Assembly (NCBI GenBank): GCA_937927685.1
Contig: CALBSC010000090.1
Location: 1 to 53,283 of the forward strand
Reading direction: 5' to 3'
Length of the DNA: 53,283 nt
Source of the DNA: an uncultured Burkholderiales bacterium
GTDB lineage: Bacteria > Pseudomonadota > Gammaproteobacteria > Burkholderiales > Burkholderiaceae_C
This document shows, one piece after another, positions 33,801 to 42,198 of the stretch. Below the pieces are notes generated by a model. It searched no databases, was not told the origin of the DNA, and saw only the letters and a program-made list of their open reading frames with translations. The stretch's first letter is position 1, and each line of letters opens with the position of its first letter. A program made the translations under genes and the position numbers.

Positions 33801-34915
33801 CACAGGTCCAGTCGTTGGCGGTACCACTCATGGAAGTGCTGCATGCCATCTTCCATCGGGCTTTGATAGGGGCCGACTTCGTTGTCGCCGCGCTGCATGA
33901 GGGCCCAGCGGCCCGCGTCCATGCGCTCGGCGATTTCATCGTCCTCGATGCAGGTCTCCATGTACGCGGCCTGCTGTGCTTCAACGAACTCGCGTTCGAA
34001 CGCGACGATTTCTTCGGGGTAGTAAAACTCCACCATGTTGAGTGTCTTGCGCGGGCCCATGGGGTGCAGTGTGGACACGGTCATCACATGGGGGTACCAC
34101 TCGACCATGATGTGCGGGTAGTAGGTGAGCCAGATGGCGCCTTGCTGCGGCACTTCACCGCCCCGGTACTGCATGAGGGCTTTTTGCCAGCGGTCGTAGA
34201 CCGGGCTGCCGGACTTGCCCAGACGGTTGGCCACGCCCACCGTTTGCACCGAGTAATCACGGCTGAATTCCCAGCTCAGGTCGTCGCAGGCCACAAACTG
34301 GCCCAGCCCGGGGTGGAAAGGACCGACGTGGTAGTCCTCGAGGTAGACCTCGATGAAGGTTTTCCAGTTGTAGTTGCACTCGTGCATCTCGACCCGGTCC
34401 AGGGCGTAACCGGTGAAATCCAGTTGCGCACGCGGACCCATGCCGGACAGCTGTGCCTCGATGTCCACACCGTTGTCCTCAAACAGCAGCCCGTTCCATT
34501 CCCGCAGGCCATAGTTGTTGAGGTTCAGGCAGGGGTCATGGGAAAAATGTGGCGCGCCCAGCAATTGCCCCGAACCGGAATACGTCCAGCGGTGCAGGGG
34601 GCAGACGATGTTGCCGCTACCGCTGCCCGTCTGGTTGAGATGGCCGCGTCCCTTGAGCATGACGGCTTGCCGGTGGCGGCAGATGTTGGAGATCAGTTCC
34701 ACCCCTTGAGGGGTGTGGACCAAGGCCCGCCCCTCATGCTCGTGAGGCAAGGCGTAGTAGTTGCCCACTTCAGGCACGGACAGGCGGTGACCGACGTAGC
34801 GGGGCCCCGTCTGGAAAAGTTGTGCGATCTCCCGGTGGTACAGGGCCTCGTCGAAATAACTCGAGACCGGGAGTTGGCTGGTGGCCTGCTGCAGTTGAAG
34901 ACTTAAATCAGACAT
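33800..34915 (-). CDS. Rieske-type aromatic-ring-hydroxylating oxygenase alpha subunit homologue
   Basis: A 371-residue non-haem iron oxygenase. The Rieske 2Fe-2S motif is CRHR (about residue 79) with CPLHRWTYSG (about 107). The catalytic iron site is YLEDYHVGPFHPGL near residue 196, matching the His-His of the facial triad. No ferredoxin, reductase or beta subunit gene is nearby, so electron donors must come from elsewhere. The substrate is unknown; relatives include ring hydroxylases and choline/carnitine-type monooxygenases. ATG 34915 starts MSDLSLQLQQATSQLP. The gene overlaps sseA and is preceded by a terminator-like hairpin on its own strand, which could attenuate it. Confidence 0.87.
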   Translation of the reverse strand: MSDLSLQLQQATSQLPVSSYFDEALYHREIAQLFQTGPRYVGHRLSVPEVGNYYALPHEHEGRALVHTPQGVELISNICRHRQAVMLKGRGHLNQTGSGSGNIVCPLHRWTYSGSGQLLGAPHFSHDPCLNLNNYGLREWNGLLFEDNGVDIEAQLSGMGPRAQLDFTGYALDRVEMHECNYNWKTFIEVYLEDYHVGPFHPGLGQFVACDDLSWEFSRDYSVQTVGVANRLGKSGSPVYDRWQKALMQYRGGEVPQQGAIWLTYYPHIMVEWYPHVMTVSTLHPMGPRKTLNMVEFYYPEEIVAFEREFVEAQQAAYMETCIEDDEIAERMDAGRWALMQRGDNEVGPYQSPMEDGMQHFHEWYRQRLDL

Positions 34916-34956
34916 GGGTGACCTGACCTAAAGACTCCCCACAGGGAGATACAGAT

Positions 34957-35020
34957 AAAAAAACCGGCACCAAAGGGCCGGAGGAAGGCAGCGACATGCG
35001 TCGCAGGGAGAGTGATTGTA
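34957..35020 (-). ncRNA. Possible ~50-nt leader-derived small RNA upstream of the Rieske gene
   Basis: Minus strand: TACAAT (35015-35020) could start an RNA near 35008. It would hold a hairpin gcgac/gtcgc (34991-34995 with 35000-35004), an unpaired CTTCCTCC stretch complementary to ribosome-binding sites, and an intrinsic terminator (ccggc/gccgg arms 34964-34981 then seven Ts to 34957). No gene on this strand ends here. After it another small stem (ctccc/gggag, about 34935-34947) precedes the Rieske gene. The -35 is poor. It may be an attenuator, an sRNA or both. Confidence 0.45.
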
Positions 35021-35096
35021 CCCGGGGTCCGCAGGATGACGGGGCATCCGGGCATAAAATGAACCAAGACCCTCGGAAATTGAACGAACACCCTCC

Positions 35097-35330
35097 ATGG
35101 CCAAGCCTTCTCCCCCTTCCCAGTCACCCGCCAGCTACGAGGCTGCCGTGGAGGAACTGGAGCAACTGGTCGCCCGCATGGAGTCGGGGCAACTGGCGCT
35201 GGATGACATGCTGGGCGCCTACCAGCGCGGGGCGGCCTTGCTGGCCTATTGCCGTGAGCGGCTGACCGCGGTGGAAAACCAGGTCCGGTTGCTGGAGGGC
35301 GGTCAGTCCCAGCCCGGCTCATCGGATTGA
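35097..35330 (+). CDS. xseB: Exodeoxyribonuclease VII small subunit
   Basis: Small helical subunit (77 aa) that binds XseA in several copies to form exonuclease VII. The family core SYEAAVEELEQLVARMESG then ALDDMLGAYQRGAALL and CRERL is complete. It is the first gene of xseB-ispA-dxs, the standard linkage in many proteobacteria. An ATAAAA -10-like sequence lies about 40 bases upstream (near 35056). ATG 35097 is chosen as it gives the normal length. xseA is not in the window. Confidence 0.92.
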   Translation: MAKPSPPSQSPASYEAAVEELEQLVARMESGQLALDDMLGAYQRGAALLAYCRERLTAVENQVRLLEGGQSQPGSSD

Positions 35331-35354
35331 ACCGGCCCACCGGGACCCTGCCTC

Positions 35355-36299
35355 ATGCCTGCCACCCCCTTTGATTTGACCCGCTGGACGGCTTTCCACC
35401 TGCCACGGGTGGAGCAGGCCCTTGAGCGCTGGATTCCGCTCTCGGCGCCAGGAGGACTGGGCGAGAGCATGCGTTATGCGGTGCTCGATGGCGGTAAACG
35501 CTTGCGGCCCTTGTTGGCGATGGGGGCCCGCGAAGCCGTGATGGGCTCGCAGGCCGAGTCGCCCACCGAGCAGGCCATGCGCGACGATGCAGCCCTGCGC
35601 GCTGCCTGCGCGGTGGAGATGATCCACGCGTATTCCCTGGTGCACGACGACATGCCCTGCATGGACAACGACGTGTTGCGCCGTGGCAAGCCCACGGTGC
35701 ACGTGCAGTTTGGCCAGGCGCAGGCCCTGCTGGCTGGGGACACCCTGCAAGCGCTGGCGTTTGAAACCCTGACCCCGATGACCCAGGCGCCGGACGAACC
35801 CGCCATGGCACCGGCCTTGCAGGGGCGTCTGTGCCAGTTGCTGGCCCGGGCCTCTGGCCATGCCGGCATGGCGGGCGGCCAGGCCATTGACCTCGCCAGC
35901 GTGGGGGTGTCGCTCACCGAAGACGAGTTGCGTCACATGCACCGGCTCAAAACCGGTGCCCTGCTGCACGCCAGTGTGATGATGGGGGCCGCCTGCGGGC
36001 AAGCCTCGCAGGCCGCGCTGGCTGCGCTGGAGCATTACGCCGAGGCCATCGGCCTGGCTTTCCAGGTGGTCGATGACGTGCTGGACGTCACGGCCGATTC
36101 CGCGACATTGGGCAAGACGGCCGGCAAGGACGCTGCCCACGACAAGCCAACTTATGTGTCGCTCATGGGCCTGGAGCGTTCGCAGCAATACGCGCGCGAT
36201 CTGCTGGCCCAGGCGCTGGCCGCGCTGGACGACAGCCGGCTGACCCACACCCACGCCTTGCGTGCGCTGGCGCACATGGTGGTAGACCGGAGCCATTGA
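35355..36299 (+). CDS. ispA: Farnesyl diphosphate synthase (polyprenyl synthetase family)
   Basis: Joins IPP with DMAPP and GPP to form farnesyl diphosphate. Both aspartate-rich motifs are visible: YSLVHDDMPCMDNDVLRRG (first, DDx4D type) and QVVDDVLDVT (second), along with the N-terminal GGKRLRPLL. The first motif with two inserted residues is the bacterial FPP synthase type. Length 314 aa, slightly long at the N-terminus. It lies 24 bases after xseB and one base before dxs, clearly in one operon feeding isoprenoid synthesis. Confidence 0.94.
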   Translation: MPATPFDLTRWTAFHLPRVEQALERWIPLSAPGGLGESMRYAVLDGGKRLRPLLAMGAREAVMGSQAESPTEQAMRDDAALRAACAVEMIHAYSLVHDDMPCMDNDVLRRGKPTVHVQFGQAQALLAGDTLQALAFETLTPMTQAPDEPAMAPALQGRLCQLLARASGHAGMAGGQAIDLASVGVSLTEDELRHMHRLKTGALLHASVMMGAACGQASQAALAALEHYAEAIGLAFQVVDDVLDVTADSATLGKTAGKDAAHDKPTYVSLMGLERSQQYARDLLAQALAALDDSRLTHTHALRALAHMVVDRSH

Positions 36300-36300
36300 C

Positions 36301-38193
36301 ATGACCGCACTGCTGCAACAGATTCAAAGCCCGGAGGATGTGCGCCGACTGTCGCGGCATCAGCTCAAGCCGTTGGCCGACGAGTTGCGGGCCTACCTGC
36401 TCGAGAGCGTGTCCAAGACCGGGGGGCACCTGAGTTCCAACCTCGGCACGGTGGAGCTCACCATTGCGTTGCACTATGTGTTCAACACACCCGACGACCG
36501 TCTGGTGTGGGACGTCGGCCACCAGACCTATCCGCACAAGATCCTCACCGGGCGGCGCGACCGCATGCACACTTTGCGCCAGTTGGGGGGGCTGAGCGGT
36601 TTTCCGCGCCGTGACGAAAGCGAGTTCGACGCCTTCGGGACCGCCCACTCATCCACCAGCATTTCGGCGGCGCTGGGCATGGCCCTGGCGGCGCGTCAGA
36701 AAGGTGAGAACCGTCGCGCCGTGGCCATCATTGGTGATGGGGCCATGACGGCCGGCATGGCCTTTGAGGCGCTCAACAACGCGGGCGTGTCAGACAGCAA
36801 CCTGCTGGTGGTGCTCAACGACAACGACATGTCCATCAGCCCGCCCGTGGGTGCGCTCAACCGTTATCTCGCGCAGTTGATGAGCGGACGTTTCTACGCG
36901 GCCGCCAAGGAAGTGGGCAAGCAGGTGCTCAAGGGCGCGCCGCCCTTGTTCGAACTGGCCAAGCGCATCGAGACCCAAGCCAAGGGCATGGTGCTGCCGG
37001 CCACGCTGTTCGAGAAATTCGGATTCAACTACATCGGGCCCATCGACGGGCACGACCTCGAGTCGCTGATCCCCACGCTGGAAAACCTCCGCCACCTGTC
37101 CGGGCCACAGTTTCTCCACGTGGTGACCCGCAAGGGCCGTGGCTATGAATTGGCGGAAGCGGATCCGGTCACCTACCATGGCCCGGGCAAGTTCGACCCG
37201 TCCATCGGCATCGTGCCCCCTTCCACCGCACCCAAGACCACCTTCACGCAGGTGTTCGGACAATGGGTGTGCGACATGGCCGAGCAGGACCCGCGCCTGG
37301 TGGCCATCACGCCGGCCATGCGCGAAGGCTCGGGGCTGGTCGAGTTTGAACGCCGCTTCCCGGACCGTTATTACGACGTGGGCATTGCCGAACAGCACGC
37401 CCTCACCTTTGCCGCCGGTCTGGCCTGCGAGGGCATCAAGCCGGTGGTGGCCATCTATTCCACTTTCTTGCAGCGCGCGTATGACCAGCTGATCCACGAT
37501 GTGGCCTTGCAGCACCTGCCCATGGTGCTGGCGCTGGACCGGGCAGGTATTGTGGGAGCCGATGGCGCCACGCACGCCGGGGTCTATGACATTCCCTTCC
37601 TGCGTTGCATCCCCGGTGTGAGCATCGCGTGTCCGGCCGACGAAAACGAGTGCCGGCAGTTGCTGACCACCGCGTACCAACAGGACCATGCGGTGGCCGT
37701 GCGGTATCCGCGCGGTGCCGGAGTGGGCGCTGTGATGCAACCGGGCTTGCAGCCCTTGGCGTTTGGCAAAGGGGAGATTCGTCGTCGCGGTCAGGGGGTG
37801 GCCGTGATGGCCTTTGGCACGCTGCTGTACCCGGCCTTGCAGGCGGGCGAGGCCTTGCAGGCCACGGTGGCCAACATGCGTTGGGCCAAACCCCTGGACA
37901 CCGATTTGCTGCTGGAGTTGGCCCGCACCCACCAGGCCTTGGTCACCGTGGAAGAGGGTGCCGTGATGGGCGGGGCTGGCAGTGCTGTGCTCGAAGCCCT
38001 GGCCCAAGCGGGTATTCAAAGGCCGGTCCTCACCCTCGGCATTGCGGATGTGTTCACCGAGCACGGCGATCCGGCCAAACTGCTGTCCCAGTTGGGCCTG
38101 GATGCCGCGGGCATCGAGGCGTCGGTCCGCGCCCGCTTTCCCGATTTGATCAGTACCGCGCCCCCGGGCCCCGGCCTCAAACTCGTCAACTGA
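36301..38193 (+). CDS. dxs: 1-deoxy-D-xylulose-5-phosphate synthase
   Basis: TPP-dependent enzyme that makes DXP from pyruvate and glyceraldehyde-3-phosphate, first step of the MEP isoprenoid pathway. The 630-residue protein has GGHLSSNLGTVELTIALHY, the TPP-binding GDGAMTAGMAFEALNNAG to NDNDMSISPPVGA, and the pyrimidine-domain GIAEQHALTFAAGLA with the conserved Glu. The C-terminal transketolase domain is complete. GGAG lies 8 bases before ATG 36301, which follows the ispA stop by one base. Two GC-rich hairpins without T-runs lie past the stop. Confidence 0.97.
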   Translation: MTALLQQIQSPEDVRRLSRHQLKPLADELRAYLLESVSKTGGHLSSNLGTVELTIALHYVFNTPDDRLVWDVGHQTYPHKILTGRRDRMHTLRQLGGLSGFPRRDESEFDAFGTAHSSTSISAALGMALAARQKGENRRAVAIIGDGAMTAGMAFEALNNAGVSDSNLLVVLNDNDMSISPPVGALNRYLAQLMSGRFYAAAKEVGKQVLKGAPPLFELAKRIETQAKGMVLPATLFEKFGFNYIGPIDGHDLESLIPTLENLRHLSGPQFLHVVTRKGRGYELAEADPVTYHGPGKFDPSIGIVPPSTAPKTTFTQVFGQWVCDMAEQDPRLVAITPAMREGSGLVEFERRFPDRYYDVGIAEQHALTFAAGLACEGIKPVVAIYSTFLQRAYDQLIHDVALQHLPMVLALDRAGIVGADGATHAGVYDIPFLRCIPGVSIACPADENECRQLLTTAYQQDHAVAVRYPRGAGVGAVMQPGLQPLAFGKGEIRRRGQGVAVMAFGTLLYPALQAGEALQATVANMRWAKPLDTDLLLELARTHQALVTVEEGAVMGGAGSAVLEALAQAGIQRPVLTLGIADVFTEHGDPAKLLSQLGLDAAGIEASVRARFPDLISTAPPGPGLKLVN

Positions 38194-38199
38194 CGGGGC

Positions 38200-38255
38200 C
38201 GGCCCGCGAAGGCGGGCCGACCACCGCCCCTGCATTCACGCAAGACGTGCAGGGG
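38200..38255 (+). other. Two GC-rich hairpins after dxs
   Basis: cggcccgc/gcgggccg (38200-38207 with 38212-38219) and cccctgca/tgcagggg (38227-38234 with 38248-38255) are perfect 8-bp stems. Neither has a T-run, so they may stabilise the dxs mRNA 3' end or act with Rho. They do not score as intrinsic terminators. Confidence 0.45.
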
Positions 38256-38376
38256 TAAACCCCGGCGGGCTGGATACCCTGCAAACGTAGAATGTCGTGC
38301 TTGGTTTCAGGCGCACCTTTTTTGCGCACTGCTGACTGACCTATCTGTTTAACTTGAAAACAATCGGAGCAATTCC

Positions 38377-39456
38377 ATGGATCGTCGTTCATTGATCAAA
38401 CAAGCTGGCCTGGCCGGTGTTCTGGCTGCTGGTGTGGCCCCGGCCGTGCATGCGCAGGCCACGGTGCGTTGGCGTCTGGCCTCGAGTTTCCCCAAGTCCC
38501 TGGACACCATCTTCGGCGCCGCGGACGTGTTTGCGCGTCACGTCAAGGCCATGTCCGGTGGCAAGTTTGAAGTGTCCGTGCATGCCGCCGGGGAAATCAT
38601 GCCGGCCTTCGGTGTGGTCGACGGCGTGCAGCAGGGCTCCATCGAGGCGTGCCACACCGCGCCTTACTATTTCTTCGGCAAGGACGAAACCTTTGCACTG
38701 GGCTGCGCCATTCCCTTCGGCCTGAACAGCCGCCAGATGACGGCGTGGATGTTCGAAGGCAACGGCATGAAACTCATGCGCGAGTTCTATGCCAAGTACA
38801 ACATCGTCAACTTCCCTGGCGGCAACACCGGCTCGCAAATGGGCGGCTGGTACCGCAAGGAGATCAAGTCGCTGGCGGACATGAAGGGCATGAAGATGCG
38901 CATTGGCGGCTTCGGCGGCAAGGTCCTCGAGCGCATCGGTGGCGTGCCGCAAAACATCCCGGGCGGTGACATTTACCCCGCGCTGGAAAAAGGCACCATC
39001 GACTCGGCCGAGTGGGTCGGCCCGTACGACGACCTGAAGCTGGGCTTCAACAAGGTGGCCCCGTTCTACTACTACCCCGGCTGGTGGGAAGGCGGCCCTG
39101 AGCTGGACTTCTTCATCAACAACAAGGCCTTCGAAGCCCTGTCGCCCGAGAACAAGGCCATCGTCGAGGCAGCCACCGCGGCCGCCCACGTCGACATGCA
39201 AGCCAAGTACGACGCCCGCAACCCCGCCGCGCTCAAGCAGCTGGTGGGTGCAGGCACCAAGCTGCGCGCCTTCCCCAAGGACGTGATGAACGCCGCCTTC
39301 AAGGCCTCGATGGAGTTTTACGAAGAGCTCAACAGCAAGAATGAAAACTGGAAAAAGGTCTACGCCGATTTCTCCAAGTTCCGCGCCGAGCAAAACCTGT
39401 GGTTCCGCTTCACCGAAGCCAGCTTCGACAGCTTCATGCAGGCGCAGAAGCTCTGA
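38377..39456 (+). CDS. TRAP transporter substrate-binding protein, TakP/FcbT1 class
   Basis: Periplasmic receptor (359 aa) of a TRAP transporter. The N-terminus MDRRSLIKQAGLAGVLAAG has a twin-arginine-like signal, cleaved near VHAQA. The mature part matches the TakP group that binds 2-oxo acids and similar monocarboxylates: ASSFPKSLDTIFG, IPGGDIYPALEKGTIDSAEW, VGPYDDLKLGF and PFYYYPGWWEGG. The ligand is inferred only from class. GGAG lies 7 bases before ATG 38377. A strong terminator ends the gene; the two membrane subunits lie beyond it on the other strand, an unusual convergent layout. Confidence 0.92.
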   Translation: MDRRSLIKQAGLAGVLAAGVAPAVHAQATVRWRLASSFPKSLDTIFGAADVFARHVKAMSGGKFEVSVHAAGEIMPAFGVVDGVQQGSIEACHTAPYYFFGKDETFALGCAIPFGLNSRQMTAWMFEGNGMKLMREFYAKYNIVNFPGGNTGSQMGGWYRKEIKSLADMKGMKMRIGGFGGKVLERIGGVPQNIPGGDIYPALEKGTIDSAEWVGPYDDLKLGFNKVAPFYYYPGWWEGGPELDFFINNKAFEALSPENKAIVEAATAAAHVDMQAKYDARNPAALKQLVGAGTKLRAFPKDVMNAAFKASMEFYEELNSKNENWKKVYADFSKFRAEQNLWFRFTEASFDSFMQAQKL

Positions 39457-39475
39457 TCCTTCAGGCTTCCTGCAC

Positions 39476-39509
39476 AAGGGCTGCGTCTTCCGGGACGTGG
39501 CCCTTTTTT
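39476..39509 (+). terminator. Intrinsic terminator after the TRAP receptor gene
   Basis: aagggc/gcccttt arms extended inward by cgtc/gacg and G-T pairs form a long stem, followed by six Ts, 20 bases past the stop. It ensures a monocistronic, highly expressed receptor message. Confidence 0.9.
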
Positions 39510-39531
39510 CATGGGGGATGGAGACGTGTGG

Positions 39532-39555
39532 CCGGCATCTCCGCCGGCATTTCCG
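39532..39555. repeat. 12-bp tandem duplication
   Basis: ccggcatctccg is repeated once as ccggcatttccg directly after it, one mismatch. It lies in the gap between the receptor terminator and the convergent hypothetical gene. Confidence 0.7.
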
Positions 39556-39602
39556 CCAACAAGGCCGCCTGCACTTGCCTTGCGCCGTTCTTGGCCGGGT
39601 TT

Positions 39603-39633
39603 CAGCCAGGTATCAGCCAGGTATCAGCCAGGT
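39603..39633. repeat. 11-bp tandem repeat (2.8 copies)
   Basis: cagccaggtat is repeated at 39603, 39614 and 39625 (last copy partial). The array straddles the stop codon of the minus-strand hypothetical gene, so copy changes could alter its C-terminus or stop position. Confidence 0.8.
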
Positions 39634-40118
39634 CGTCGAAACTCGGTCAGTTCCCGCACCAGCCGCTCGGCCTCGGCCAACACCTGTGCGTCCGCGATGT
39701 AGAACACCGCAAACTTGCCCAGCAGGGTGCGCACATACAGCCGGGGAGCCATGAGCCACTCCAGTCCGCGGACACGGATCAGCCGTGCATAGGCCAGCTC
39801 ACGGCAGGGCATGTGTTTGTGCCAGATCCAGGTTTGTGAAATACCTTCCGAGTCGATGCGTGTACGGCTGCGCAGCACGGCCCATCCGGTCCAGCCCATC
39901 AGGAGGATGGCCAGCAAAAACCAGCCACCCCCTTGACCCGGGTGGTCGCCCCAGTGACCTTGCTGCCACAGGCGCACCCACCATGCCAGCGCGAGGAGGA
40001 CCAGGGCGACGACCAGCCCTTGGTAAGCGCGGGTGAAGGCCGGCCCTTCCACAGGGTCGGCGGCCCCGGACAAACGAAACGGAGGTGGCCCGAATGCTTC
40101 GGGCACGGGGTGATTCAC
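39624..40118 (-). CDS. Two-helix membrane protein with PH-like C-terminal domain, unknown function
   Basis: About 164 aa from GTG 40118, which lies 10 bases after the dctM stop. An ATG further up at 40217 would overlap dctM by some 90 bases in another frame and codes for Arg/Ser-rich, non-gene-like sequence, so it is rejected. Two hydrophobic helices (about residues 33-50 and 64-82) are followed by a soluble domain, IDSEGISQTWIW to AEAERLVREL, resembling the bacterial PH-like domains found after paired helices. It is third in the dctQ-dctM run, suggesting co-transcription; any role in transport is not shown. The ribosome site is weak. Confidence 0.65.
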   Translation of the reverse strand: MNHPVPEAFGPPPFRLSGAADPVEGPAFTRAYQGLVVALVLLALAWWVRLWQQGHWGDHPGQGGGWFLLAILLMGWTGWAVLRSRTRIDSEGISQTWIWHKHMPCRELAYARLIRVRGLEWLMAPRLYVRTLLGKFAVFYIADAQVLAEAERLVRELTEFRRPG

Positions 40119-40128
40119 GAGCGCGTGA

Positions 40129-41637
40129 TCACTTCTTGACGTTGAAGAGCTCTTCCATCTTCTTCTGCTCTTCCTCGGCGGAGGGCTTCTCGGCCGACTC
40201 CTCCTCGGCATTGGCATCGTCCTGCGCCGGCATTTCGATGGTGACCTTGTCCAGGTCCACCTTCTGTTCCTTGTCCAGGAACATGGTGACGGTTTCAGGC
40301 ACGAAGATGACGATCACCACCAACACCAGTTGCATGATCACCCAGGGCACAGCGCCCAGGTAGATGTCATTGGACTTGACCGGCTTGTCCAGGCGGCCTT
40401 CCTTGAACAGGGTGTCGGCAATGCCGCGCAGATAGAACAGGGCAAAGCCAAACGGCGGGTGCATGAAGCTGGTCTGCATGTTCACGCACAGAAGCACGCC
40501 GAACCACACCATGTCGATGCCCATCTTGTCGGCCACCGGTCCCAGCATGGGCAGGATGATGAAGGCGATCTCGAAGAAGTCGAGGAAGAAGGCCAGGAAG
40601 AACACAAACACGTTCACCACCAGCAGGAAGCCGACCTGACCGCCGGGCAAGCCCGACAGCATGTGTTCGACCCAGCGGCCGCCATCGACGCCCTGGAACA
40701 CCATGGAGAACACGCGCGAGCCGATCAGGATGAACACCACCATGGCGGTCAGCCGCATGGTGCCATGCATGGCACCCCAGATCAGGTTGCCGTTCAGGCG
40801 GTTGTGCATGGCGGCCAGGACCAAGGCCCCCACGCAACCCATGGCGCCAGCCTCGGTCGGCGTGGCGATGGCGGTGTTGATGCCGGGCAGACCGCCCATG
40901 GAACCCAGCACCGCAAAAATCAGCACGGCCGACGGGATGATGCCGCGCAGACACTTCTTCCACAGCGCCCAGCCTTCCAGGGTGCGCGCCTCGCGCGGCA
41001 CGCCTGGCACATGCGAGGGCTTGATCAGGCCCAGGGCAAAGGTGTACAGCGCAAAAATGCCCACTTGCATCAGCGAGGGACCCCAGGCGCCCTTGTACAT
41101 GTCGCCCACCGAGCGGCCGAGCTGGTCAGCCATCACCACCAGCACCAGCGAGGGCGGCACCAGCTGCGTGATCGTGCCAGAGGCCGCCAGCACACCGGTG
41201 GCGTAGCGCATGTTGTAGCCGTAACGAATCATCACCGGCAGCGAGATCAGCGCCATGGCGATCACCTGGCCCGCCACGGTGCCGGTGATGGCGCCGAGGA
41301 TGAAGCCCACGATGATGACCGAGTAGCCCAGGCCGCCGCGCACCGGACCAAACAGCTGACCCATGGAGTCGAGCATGTCTTCGGCCAGGCCGCACTTCTC
41401 GAGGATGGCCCCCATGAAGGTGAAGAAGGGAATGGCCAGCAGCAGGTCATTGGCCAGGATGCCAAAGACGTTGAGCGGCAGGTTGGACATGAAACTGGCC
41501 GGGAACCAGCCCATTTCAATGGCGAGGAAGCCGCAGCCCAGACCCAGGGCGGCCAGCGAGAAGGCCACCGGGAAACCGATCAGCATGACCAGCACCAGGC
41601 CGGCAAACATGAACGGTGCGAAGTTTTCCATTTGCAT
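40129..41637 (-). CDS. dctM: TRAP transporter large permease subunit
   Basis: Large 12-helix (approximately) subunit that couples Na+ entry to substrate uptake. The 502-residue protein matches the DctM family throughout: GFPVAFSLAALGLG, IPFFTFMGAILEKCGLAEDM, TGTVAGQVIAMALISLPVM, SGTITQLVPPSLVLVV, TPTEAGAMGCVGAL and PPFGFALFYLRG. A roughly 50-residue charged, Glu/Lys-rich tail follows the last helix (KEQKVDLDKVTIEMPAQDD), longer than in most DctM. Starts at 41637 or 41631 are close. It lies 21 bases after dctQ. Confidence 0.94.
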   Translation of the reverse strand: MQMENFAPFMFAGLVLVMLIGFPVAFSLAALGLGCGFLAIEMGWFPASFMSNLPLNVFGILANDLLLAIPFFTFMGAILEKCGLAEDMLDSMGQLFGPVRGGLGYSVIIVGFILGAITGTVAGQVIAMALISLPVMIRYGYNMRYATGVLAASGTITQLVPPSLVLVVMADQLGRSVGDMYKGAWGPSLMQVGIFALYTFALGLIKPSHVPGVPREARTLEGWALWKKCLRGIIPSAVLIFAVLGSMGGLPGINTAIATPTEAGAMGCVGALVLAAMHNRLNGNLIWGAMHGTMRLTAMVVFILIGSRVFSMVFQGVDGGRWVEHMLSGLPGGQVGFLLVVNVFVFFLAFFLDFFEIAFIILPMLGPVADKMGIDMVWFGVLLCVNMQTSFMHPPFGFALFYLRGIADTLFKEGRLDKPVKSNDIYLGAVPWVIMQLVLVVIVIFVPETVTMFLDKEQKVDLDKVTIEMPAQDDANAEEESAEKPSAEEEQKKMEELFNVKK

Positions 41638-41658
41638 AGTGTTCTGCCTGGTCGGAAT

Positions 41659-42198
41659 TTATTGAACCGGTTTTTCGTAGTGGGTGTCCATCTCGAACGT
41701 GCCCTGCAAGTAGGCCACGCGCTTGATGATTTCACTCACGCCCTGCAGACTCACCCAGGCAAATCCCAGGGGCAGCAGCAACATGGCTGGCCAACGGATC
41801 AGGCCGCCCGCGTTGCTGGACATTTCACCGGTGACGTACATCTTCACGAACAACGGCCAGCTGAGCCAGGCCAGCAGCAACATCACGGGCAGCAGGAACA
41901 CGACCAGGCCGAACAGGTCGACATAGACGGGGGCTTTGCCGCTGAGCTTGCCGTAGATGAGGTCGACACGCACGTGCTCATTGAGTTTGAGCACCAGGGG
42001 TGAGCCCAGCATCACGGTGACGGAGAAGAGGTACCACTGGATCTCGAGCCAGGCATTGGAACTGAGGTCGAGACCGTAGCGGACAAAGGCGTTGCCGGCT
42101 GAGATGAGCGCGGCCATCAGCACGGCCACAGCCGCAGCGCGGCCAAACCTTTCGCTGATCCAGTCAACGCCCAGGGCGAATTTGAGAAGTGCAGACAC
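41659..42198 (-). CDS. dctQ: TRAP transporter small permease subunit
   Basis: Four-helix DctQ subunit (179 aa) that pairs with DctM in the inner membrane. Visible are WISERFGRAAAVAVLMAALI, the family's SSNAWLEIQWYLFSVTVMLG with conserved Glu-x-Gln, LNEHVRVDLIYG and RWPAMLLLPLGFAWVSLQG. The frame extends to 42318, but GTG 42198 has GGAG exactly 6 bases upstream and gives the family N-terminus (SALLKFALGVDWI), so it decides the start. First gene of dctQ-dctM; the receptor gene lies on the opposite strand. Confidence 0.9.
   Translation of the reverse strand: MSALLKFALGVDWISERFGRAAAVAVLMAALISAGNAFVRYGLDLSSNAWLEIQWYLFSVTVMLGSPLVLKLNEHVRVDLIYGKLSGKAPVYVDLFGLVVFLLPVMLLLAWLSWPLFVKMYVTGEMSSNAGGLIRWPAMLLLPLGFAWVSLQGVSEIIKRVAYLQGTFEMDTHYEKPVQ

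Noticed and set aside
38194..38260. Intrinsic terminator after dxs
   Set aside because: Two strong stems but no T-run after either.
40330..42003. 557-codon plus-strand frame opposite dctM/dctQ, rich in His and Gln
   Set aside because: Composition reflects antisense of hydrophobic codons; the transporter genes explain the region.
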